Shown: one piece after another, positions 58,201 to 64,000 of the stretch
How the letters are laid out: every line of letters begins with the position of its first letter
Numbering within the stretch: the stretch's first letter is position 1
Assembly (NCBI RefSeq): GCF_036906915.1
Contig: NZ_JBAKHX010000010.1
Location: forward strand, 62,001-126,000
DNA from: Phytohabitans sp036906915
GTDB lineage: Bacteria; Actinomycetota; Actinomycetes; Mycobacteriales; Micromonosporaceae
Direction: 5' to 3'
Length of the DNA stretch: 64,000 bases
Program-made: the position numbers and the translations under genes
The notes under the pieces: generated by a model
Told to the model about the DNA's origin: nothing
The model's database searches: none
Seen by the model: only the letters and a program-made list of their open reading frames with translations

Positions 58201-59789
58201 GGATCCAGATCACCGGCCCGATGGCGGAGCGGTACGAGGAGATCCTCAGCGCCAAGGCTCTGGACTTCCTCGTCGCACTGGACGACGAGTTCGCCGGCCG
58301 CCGGGTGGCGCTGCTGGACACGCGGCGGGCGCGGCGCGCCCGTTACGCCCTCGGCGACCTGCCCGGGTTCCTGCCGGAGACCGCTGCGATCCGCGAAGAC
58401 CCGACCTGGCGGGTGGCTCCTCCGGCACCGGGCCTCGTCGATCGGCGCGTCGAGATCACCGGCCCCACCGAGCGAAAAATGACCATCAACGCGTTGAACT
58501 CCGGCGCCAAGGTCTGGCTGGCCGATCTCGAAGACGCCACGGCCCCAACCTGGCACAACGTCATCGGCGGCCAACTCAACCTGATGGACGCCGTCGAGCG
58601 GCGGATCGACTTCACCACCGCACAGGGCAAGCGGTACGCCCTCGGCGACGACCCGGCGACGATCGTGGTGCGCCCTCGCGGCTGGCACCTGGCGGAGAAG
58701 CACATCAGGGTCGACGGGCGACCCATCTCGGCCAGCCTCGTCGACTTCGGACTGTACTTCTTCCACTGCGCGCAGCGGCAGCTCGACGCCGGCAGCGGGC
58801 CGTACTTCTACCTGCCGAAGTTGGAAAGCCACCGCGAGGCGCGACTGTGGAACGACATCTTCCGGTTCGCGCAGCAGTACCTGGGCATCCCGCAGGGCTC
58901 GATCCGCGCGACCACGCTGATCGAAACCATCACCGCCGCGTTCGAGATGGATGAGATCCTGTACGAGCTGCGCGAGCACTCCGCGGGCCTGAACGCCGGC
59001 CGGTGGGACTACATCTTCAGCACTATCAAGAACTTCGGGCACCGGCCGGACTTCGTCCTGCCCGACCGGGCGGACGTGACGATGACCGTGCCGTTCATGC
59101 GCGCGTACACCGAACTGCTGGTGCGGACCTGCCACGAGCGCGGCGCGCACGCCATCGGCGGCATGGCCGCGTTCATCCCCAGCCGGGACGCCGAAGCGAA
59201 CGAGGTAGCGCTGGCGAAGGTGCGTGCGGACAAGGAGCGGGAGGCCGGCGACGGGTTCGATGGCTCGTGGGTGGCGCACCCCGGCCTGGTACCGGTCTGC
59301 CGCGCAGAGTTCGACCGGGTGCTGGGTGACCGGCCGAACCAACTCGACCGGCGCCGGGAGGAGGTGTCTGTGACCGCGGACGACCTGCTGGCCGTCGACG
59401 CGACACCGGGCCGGGTCACCGAGGCCGGGATACGGGCCAACATCGCCGTGGCGTTGCGCTACTTCGACGCCTGGCTCGGCGGCACCGGCGCCGTGGCGAT
59501 CTTCAATCTGATGGAGGACGCGGCGACCGCGGAGATCGCACGCTGCCAGGTGTGGCAATGGATCCACCATGGCACCGCGCTCGCCGATGGCGGCGTGGTC
59601 ACCGCTGAACTCGTACGGTCGATCGTGGAGCAGGAGCTGGCCGTGCTGCGGGCCGAGCGGCCGGCGGCCGACCACGAAAGGCTGGCGCGAGCGGCCGCCG
59701 TGTTCGAAGAGCACGCGCTGGCCGAGGACCTGCCGGCCTTCTTCACCACCGGTGCGTATGCACGGCACCTTGTCTCGCCCCGGCCCTGA
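58197..59789 (+). CDS. aceB: Malate synthase A
   Basis: This is a 530-residue enzyme that condenses glyoxylate with acetyl-CoA to malate, completing the glyoxylate shunt. It begins RIQITGPMAERYEEILSAKA, and the length is that of the monomeric or small isoform A. VWLADLEDATAPTWHNVIGG carries a catalytic acidic pair, IRATTLIETITAAFEMDEIL the second, and the HAIGGMAAFIPSRDAEAN segment is conserved. The start overlaps the aceA stop, so the two are made together under RamB. A strong hairpin 21 bases after the stop ends the operon. Confidence 0.96.
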   Translation: MRIQITGPMAERYEEILSAKALDFLVALDDEFAGRRVALLDTRRARRARYALGDLPGFLPETAAIREDPTWRVAPPAPGLVDRRVEITGPTERKMTINALNSGAKVWLADLEDATAPTWHNVIGGQLNLMDAVERRIDFTTAQGKRYALGDDPATIVVRPRGWHLAEKHIRVDGRPISASLVDFGLYFFHCAQRQLDAGSGPYFYLPKLESHREARLWNDIFRFAQQYLGIPQGSIRATTLIETITAAFEMDEILYELREHSAGLNAGRWDYIFSTIKNFGHRPDFVLPDRADVTMTVPFMRAYTELLVRTCHERGAHAIGGMAAFIPSRDAEANEVALAKVRADKEREAGDGFDGSWVAHPGLVPVCRAEFDRVLGDRPNQLDRRREEVSVTADDLLAVDATPGRVTEAGIRANIAVALRYFDAWLGGTGAVAIFNLMEDAATAEIARCQVWQWIHHGTALADGGVVTAELVRSIVEQELAVLRAERPAADHERLARAAAVFEEHALAEDLPAFFTTGAYARHLVSPRP

Positions 59790-59809
59790 CGGAACGCCGC
59801 TGCCACAGA

Positions 59810-59841
59810 GGCGGTCACGCCGCTCGCGCGGCGTGACCGCC
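59810..59841 (+). terminator. Terminator hairpin of the aceA-aceB operon
   Basis: GGCGGTCACGCCGC (59810-59823) and GCGGCGTGACCGCC (59828-59841) form a perfect 14-base stem with a 4-base loop, 21 bases past the aceB stop. No U-tract follows. Confidence 0.7.
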
Positions 59842-59850
59842 GTCCACCCA

Positions 59851-60020
59851 CTACTCGCGGGGTCGGTCGCCCAACTCGCGGATTAGCTTTAGAGCGTTGC
59901 CGTAGCAGCGCAGGGCCTGGCGGTAGCCGTTGCCGCGGTGGTGTCAAGCTGCCAGGCGTACGTGTCGAGGCCGTCGTCCGCTGCCTGCTGTACAAGGGCG
60001 AGCAAGTAGCCGATCGCTCC
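59851..60020 (-). pseudogene. Remnant of a TPR-containing AfsR/NB-ARC-type regulator
   Basis: On the minus strand AIGYLLALVQQAADDGLDTY then AWQL (60017-59946) matches the segment just before the TPR region of actinomycete NB-ARC regulators. After a frame change, GNGYRQALRCYGNALKLIRE then LGDRPRE ends at a TAG (59853-59851) and looks like one TPR unit. Neither end of a gene is present. It fills most of the 254-base gap between aceB and the acetyltransferase gene. Confidence 0.5.
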
Positions 60021-60043
60021 TTGGGAAGTGACATCCTGGCCTA

Positions 60044-60472
60044 ATGATCAGCGCGCTGACGAAACGAGACCTCGCAGCTTGCAGCTCCCTGTACACGGAA
60101 ACGTTCAACGCGGCGCCGTGGAACGAGTCCTGGCGGCTTGAGGACGCGACACAACGCCTCCGCGACATCCTTGCCACCCCACGCGTACTGGGCGTTAGCG
60201 TGAGCACGTCGGAGGGCGAACTGGTCGGATTCGCCCTAGGGCACCTAGAGCGCTACGCCTCCGACGACCACTTCTTGTTGCAGGAGATGTGTGTAAAACC
60301 AGCGCGCCAGCGGCAAGGAGTGGGCACCGCGCTTCTCGAAGCACTCAGGGACCGAATGCCCGAAGTCCGCCATTGGTACCTGGTGACCATGCGAGACGGC
60401 GTCGCCGCGGAGTTCTACAAGAAGAACGGCTTCAGACCCGCTGGACGAACGGGAATCCTCGTCTGGCCTTGA
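60044..60472 (+). CDS. GNAT-family N-acetyltransferase
   Basis: This is a 142-residue acetyltransferase. MISALTKRDLAACSSLYTETFN begins the fold; LQEMCVKPARQRQGVGTALLEAL contains the acetyl-CoA-binding Q/RxxGxG/A motif (RQGVGTA), and EFYKKNGFRPAGR closes it. The acceptor is unknown. There is no good ribosome-binding site, so the start is by family fit. The region just upstream contains a regulator remnant on the other strand. Confidence 0.85.
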   Translation: MISALTKRDLAACSSLYTETFNAAPWNESWRLEDATQRLRDILATPRVLGVSVSTSEGELVGFALGHLERYASDDHFLLQEMCVKPARQRQGVGTALLEALRDRMPEVRHWYLVTMRDGVAAEFYKKNGFRPAGRTGILVWP

Positions 60473-60538
60473 AGGGGCCTCGACTCCGGCCCGTAGCCGT
60501 CCGATCTCGCCGTTAGGCCGTGGCCTAGGCTCGTCGTC

Positions 60539-61234
60539 ATGGACGAGTCGCGCGGGTCGGGAGTTCTCCGTCATCAGTCGTTGCACGACGGCTTCGTAGC
60601 GGCGCAGGGGTCGCAGCAGGGCTTCGCTGACGCTATCGACCGACACGTTGAGGAACACTTCGGCCCTGCCGAGTTCGTCTACCACGAGTTCGCCTCGCAC
60701 CTGGTTGGGGTGCATGTCTACGCCGTGGCACCGACGGAGGACCGCCCGTACTGGACGCTGATCACCTCTGGGATGAGTGAGCTGCCGATGACGGTTCCGG
60801 AGGGTCACGACATCAGCCCGTACGCCGAACTGATGCTCAGCCTGCCGGCCGACTGGCCGCTGGCTGAGACAGCCGGGCTTGACGACGAAACCGGGTGGCC
60901 GCTGCGGATACTCAAGCAGGTTGCTCGACTGCCGCACGAGTACGGAACCTGGATCGGCGAATGGCATTCCGTGCCGAACGGTGACCCCGCGCAGCCGTAC
61001 GCTGCGGGCACCCCGTTCGCCGGGGTCGTCGTCACGCCGATGCTGCGGGTGTCACCCGAGGCCCGGACGATCGAAGCCCGCGACGGCAGCCAAATCGCCT
61101 TGCTCGCGCTGATCCCTCTACATGCGGACGAGATGGCGATCAAGATCGAACGCGGCACCGACGCACTCATCGAGGTGCTCGATCGTGGTCGCGTCACCGA
61201 ATTGCTGGACCCGCACCGGCCCTCGTACGCCTGA
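60539..61234 (+). CDS. Suppressor-of-fused (SUFU) domain protein
   Basis: This is a 231-residue soluble protein. From about residue 30 it follows the bacterial SUFU domain: IDRHVEEHFGPAEFVYHEF, VHVYAVAPTEDRPYWTLITS, PYAELMLSLPADWPL and LLALIPLHADEMAIKIERGT. Such domains often appear as immunity or scaffold proteins near polymorphic toxins, but no toxin gene is visible here. The first 25 residues are variable, and a later start is possible. The function is unknown in this setting. Confidence 0.85.
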   Translation: MDESRGSGVLRHQSLHDGFVAAQGSQQGFADAIDRHVEEHFGPAEFVYHEFASHLVGVHVYAVAPTEDRPYWTLITSGMSELPMTVPEGHDISPYAELMLSLPADWPLAETAGLDDETGWPLRILKQVARLPHEYGTWIGEWHSVPNGDPAQPYAAGTPFAGVVVTPMLRVSPEARTIEARDGSQIALLALIPLHADEMAIKIERGTDALIEVLDRGRVTELLDPHRPSYA

Positions 61235-61337
61235 GCGCTCACTCGAACGCGATGACCGCCGTCAACTCATCGGTCGCGGACAGCTCCGCGCATCCGGGGG
61301 CCAGCGGATTCTTTGCCGGGATCGGGGACGGGCAGTC

Positions 61338-61440
61338 CTACGGGGTGAACTGTTGCGGTAGGCGCTGTTCCAAGCCGTCGAGGATGAGGGCGAGGCCGCT
61401 GGCGAACTCGTCGGTGTAGGAGTAGCCGGGGCGGCTGGTA
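61338..61440 (-). pseudogene. C-terminal tail of a TetR-family regulator
   Basis: On the minus strand, YSYTDEFASGLALILDGLEQ then RLPQQFTP ends at a TAG (61340-61338). The EFxxGLxLILDGLE helix is the characteristic last helix of many TetR regulators. No DNA-binding domain is found upstream on this strand. The remaining DNA of the 711-base gap between the SUFU gene and the pectin lyase is otherwise non-coding. Confidence 0.5.
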
Positions 61441-61575
61441 CGTGTTCGAGCAGCCCGGGGCGCCGGTCGCAGACCGTCGGTCAGCATTCCGAGGCTCGCC
61501 CGGAGCTGACGCCGGCAGGCAACGCCGGGCAGCGCGTCATCGTCTGAAACTCCTCGTGTCAGTTGTGGCGAGCAG

Positions 61576-61678
61576 GGTTAAAGCGTTTACCTCGCGCTGG
61601 TGGCGGCCGAGTGCCGCAATATATTGACACCTGTGAACCCTGCTGCTTTACTCGTCAAGGTAGTGATAGTAAACGTTT
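61576..61678 (+). promoter_or_regulatory. Promoter of the pectin lyase gene flanked by LacI-type sites
   Basis: TTGACA (61624-61629) and TTTACT (61647-61652) are separated by 17 bases, a near-consensus housekeeping promoter. Upstream lies GGTTAAAGCGTTTACC (61576-61591), an imperfect palindrome of the LacI-operator kind. Just downstream of the expected start is GTAAACGTTTTA (61669-61680) with the palindromic core AAACGTTT. The two centres are about 91 bases apart, suitable for repression by looping. The transcript leader would be about 285 bases. Confidence 0.55.
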
Positions 61679-61945
61679 TAACACTTGCCCGGCCCGTTAC
61701 GGCCCTGCGGTAGTCAGACGCTGCGCTCAGCGCGCGGAAGAGGGCATCTCCAACGACTCCGACCCCCCGCCTCGGAGTGCCCTCATCGTTGAGGAAGGAG
61801 GTCTCCGACCGCTATATGCACCACGCCCCGATTGCCTGCTACGACTCGACACCATCAACATCACCGGTGATCGACATGAAGGCGCATTGGCGGCCGGCGG
61901 CGCAGCCTCATCTGGACGTACCGATTGCATCTTGGAGCGCAGAGC

Positions 61946-64000
61946 ATGTTCTCCCATAGACAGCGCGTCGCGCTGGTCGCCGGCGGTGCCGCGGTAGCGG
62001 TGACCGGCACGGGCATGGTGACGGCCGCCGCCGCGTCGGCTGCGGCTGGTTGCCAGGTCGAATACGCCATCGCCAGTCAGTGGCAGGGCGGTTTCGGCGC
62101 GAACGTCACCATCACGAACCTCGGCGATCCGGTCAACGGCTGGACGCTGCGGTGGTCGTACGGTGCCGGGCAGACGGTCAGCCAGGCGTGGAACGCCGCC
62201 GTCACGCAGTCTGGCAGCCAGGTCACCGCGACCAACCTCGGCTACAACGGCGCAATCTCCACCAACGGCACCGCGTCGTTCGGGTTCAATGGCTTGTGGA
62301 CCGGCAGCAATCCCGTACCCGGCGCTTTCACGCTCAACGGCACCACCTGCACCGGAACCGTGGCGCCGACCACCGCACCCGCCACGTCAAACCCGCCAAC
62401 ACCGCCACCCACCACGCCGCCCACCACCCAACCGCCAGCGTCAGGAAGCCGGGCGATGGAAAACCTCGGCCGGGGCGTAGTCGCGGTGCGCGCGAGCAGC
62501 AGCAGCGTCCTCGTCAGCTGGCGTCTACTTGGCCTGGACCCAGACGGCATCGGCTTCAACGTGTACCGATCCGCAGCGGGCGGCACGTACGTGAAGCTCA
62601 ACTCGTCGGTGCTGACCGGGGGAACCAACTACCAGGACACCACCGCAAATCTGGCGCAGGCCAACAGCTATCACGTGCGCCCGGTGGTGGACGGGGTGGA
62701 GCAAGCCGCGAGTGCGGCGTTCACATTGAGCGCGAACCACGCGACTGAGCCGGTGGTGCGCGTCCCCCTGCGTGCCGGCGGAGCGATAAAATTCGTCTGG
62801 GTCGGTGACCTGGATGGTGACGGCGAGTACGACTACGTGCTGGACCGGCAGACCTCGCCGCAGACCTTGGAGGCGTACCGGAGCAACGGCCAGTTCCTGT
62901 GGTCGATGAACATGGGCCCGAACAGCACCAACCAGAACAACATCGAGGGCGGATCGTCCACAATCGACGTCGGCCACAACGACGGCGTCACCGTGTACGA
63001 CCTCGACAGCGACGGCCGCGCCGAGGTCGCGGTGCGGATCGCCAACGGCGTCGTGTTCGGCAACGGCGCCACGTACAACGGCTTGAGCGGCAACACCCGC
63101 CAGGCCATCGCGATCCTCGACGGCATGACCGGCGCGCCGAGGGCGACCGCCGCGGTGCCCACCGACTACCTGTCCGACGGGCCGATGTACGCCCGTTTCG
63201 GTGTCGGGCACCTCGACGGCACCACCCCCAGCCTCGTCGCGTACATGAAGAACCGGATCGGCTCCGGCAGCTTCAACCTCATGTACACCGCCTGGCGATT
63301 CGCCGGCAGCTCGCTCACGATGCAGTGGAAGTTCCTGCGCGGCAACCAGAACCTGCCCGACGGGCACAACACCCGCATCATCGACGTGGACGGCGATGGC
63401 AAGGACGAGGTCGGTGAGATCGGATTCCTGCTCAACGGCAACGGTGCCCTGCGCTACTCGCTGGCTCCCCACGGCATCGTGCACGGCGACCGCTGGTTCA
63501 TCACCGACATCGACCCCGCCCGGCCCGGCCTGGAAGGGTACGGCATCCAGCAGGACCACCCGAGCGGATTGCTCGACTACTACTACGACGCCGACACCGG
63601 CCGCATGATCTGGCAACACCGCACCAACGCCCCCGGCGCCGACGCGGGCCGCGGCATGGTCGCCGACATCGACCCCCGTCACGCCGGCATGGAAACCTGG
63701 TCCTTCAACGGCGAGGTCAACTACACCAGCACCCCCAACGGCCTCTACAACGCCGCGACCAACCGGTTGGTCGAGCCCAACACCAGGAAACAGCCGTGGC
63801 CGCACATGGGTGTCTGGTGGGACGGCGACCTCCTGCGGGAGCTGTTCTCCAACGAACCCACCCCCGACAACCGCGACGCCAGAATCGTCAAGTGGGACCC
63901 GGCCAACCCATCCGACCCCTGGGCGGTACCCCGACAGGTGACCTTCTCGCAGTACGGCGCTGTCACCGCCCTGGGCAACAGCGTCTACCCCACCCTCATC
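61946..64000 (+). CDS. Secreted rhamnogalacturonan lyase (PL11) with N-terminal cellulose-binding module CBM2; 3' end cut by window
   Basis: The frame is open for 685 codons to the window edge. A signal peptide covers about residues 1-34. A CBM2 module runs from residue 36 to 135, bounded by the disulfide pair Cys36 and Cys135, with surface tryptophans (SQWQGG, NGWTLRW, GLWTG). A Pro/Thr linker of about 30 residues follows. From about residue 170 comes the polysaccharide lyase family 11 domain (ENLGRGVVAVR, SWRLLGLDPDGIGFNVYR, and calcium-binding DGDGEYDYVLDR and DVDGDGKDEVGE loops). It cleaves pectin rhamnogalacturonan I by beta-elimination while anchored to cellulose. GGAG ten bases before the ATG sets the start. 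Confidence 0.93.
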   Translation, partial: MFSHRQRVALVAGGAAVAVTGTGMVTAAAASAAAGCQVEYAIASQWQGGFGANVTITNLGDPVNGWTLRWSYGAGQTVSQAWNAAVTQSGSQVTATNLGYNGAISTNGTASFGFNGLWTGSNPVPGAFTLNGTTCTGTVAPTTAPATSNPPTPPPTTPPTTQPPASGSRAMENLGRGVVAVRASSSSVLVSWRLLGLDPDGIGFNVYRSAAGGTYVKLNSSVLTGGTNYQDTTANLAQANSYHVRPVVDGVEQAASAAFTLSANHATEPVVRVPLRAGGAIKFVWVGDLDGDGEYDYVLDRQTSPQTLEAYRSNGQFLWSMNMGPNSTNQNNIEGGSSTIDVGHNDGVTVYDLDSDGRAEVAVRIANGVVFGNGATYNGLSGNTRQAIAILDGMTGAPRATAAVPTDYLSDGPMYARFGVGHLDGTTPSLVAYMKNRIGSGSFNLMYTAWRFAGSSLTMQWKFLRGNQNLPDGHNTRIIDVDGDGKDEVGEIGFLLNGNGALRYSLAPHGIVHGDRWFITDIDPARPGLEGYGIQQDHPSGLLDYYYDADTGRMIWQHRTNAPGADAGRGMVADIDPRHAGMETWSFNGEVNYTSTPNGLYNAATNRLVEPNTRKQPWPHMGVWWDGDLLRELFSNEPTPDNRDARIVKWDPANPSDPWAVPRQVTFSQYGAVTALGNSVYPTLI

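Noticed and set aside
61819..61959. Small open frame with AAGGAGG upstream in the pectin lyase leader
   Set aside because: The 47 codons have no resemblance to known peptides, spacing from the Shine-Dalgarno is too long, and it overlaps the lyase start out of frame.
1..64000. CRISPR arrays, rRNA or tRNA genes, prophage or a complete transposase
   Set aside because: None was seen on reading either strand; a covariance-model and repeat scan would confirm.

Overview
The window is a high-GC, gene-dense actinomycete chromosome segment with GTG and TTG starts, many 4-base gene overlaps, an AfsR-type regulator, a RamB-controlled glyoxylate shunt and a cellulose-binding pectin lyase. The combination fits a soil or plant-associated Micromonosporaceae (Actinoplanes, Dactylosporangium or Phytohabitans type). 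The family assignment is inference from gene style; no rRNA, tRNA, CRISPR array or complete insertion sequence was seen.

Layout. 0-2.8 kb: class I ribonucleotide reductase (nrdA partial, nrdB). 2.9-7.6 kb: a Tat/lipoprotein serine hydrolase and a large AfsR/SARP-type regulator whose upstream region looks like a SARP box. 7.8-10.4 kb: a cobalt or nickel ECF importer (cbiM-N-Q-O). 10.4-18.9 kb: small regulator/enzyme pairs (TetR with a DHFR-fold protein, TetR with an alpha/beta hydrolase), a PspC protein, a secreted hydrolase, a LacI regulator, and a head-to-head pair of truncated genes. 19-21.5 kb: a MacB-type permease without an ATPase. 22.7-24.9 kb: an ADP-ribose unit, with NADAR and microbial PARG genes divergent from an NrtR-like NUDIX regulator. 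25-29 kb: an FAD amine oxidase and aminopeptidase N, flanked by a truncated RpiR regulator and a truncated proline iminopeptidase. 29.3-31.7 kb: a membrane protein, a CsbD stress protein behind a SigB-like promoter, and a lipid kinase.

31.7-34.8 kb holds a compact redox block (HemK-like methyltransferase, CDGSH iron-sulfur protein, haem-oxygenase-like iron enzyme, YbdK-type carboxylate-amine ligase) of unknown pathway. 35.2-37.6 kb is phosphoketolase. 37.8-52.5 kb is a surface polysaccharide locus: a Wzm/Wzt-type exporter, a dehydrogenase/acetyltransferase/aminotransferase trio for an acylated 3-amino sugar, five glycosyltransferases and a GT39-like membrane protein. 52.6-55.2 kb: an ArsR pseudogene, then a YtrA-type GntR regulator with its ABC exporter. 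55.4-59.8 kb: ramB divergent from aceA-aceB. 60-61.2 kb: a GNAT acetyltransferase and a SUFU-domain protein. The window ends inside a CBM2-PL11 rhamnogalacturonan lyase preceded by a promoter flanked by LacI-type sites.

Two themes recur. Many intergenic regions carry clear dyads or direct repeats next to a regulator gene. There are also at least seven gene remnants, most of them transcription regulators, which points to ongoing regulator turnover. The strongest candidates for something undescribed are the NADAR-PARG-NUDIX unit and the methyltransferase-CDGSH-iron enzyme-ligase block.
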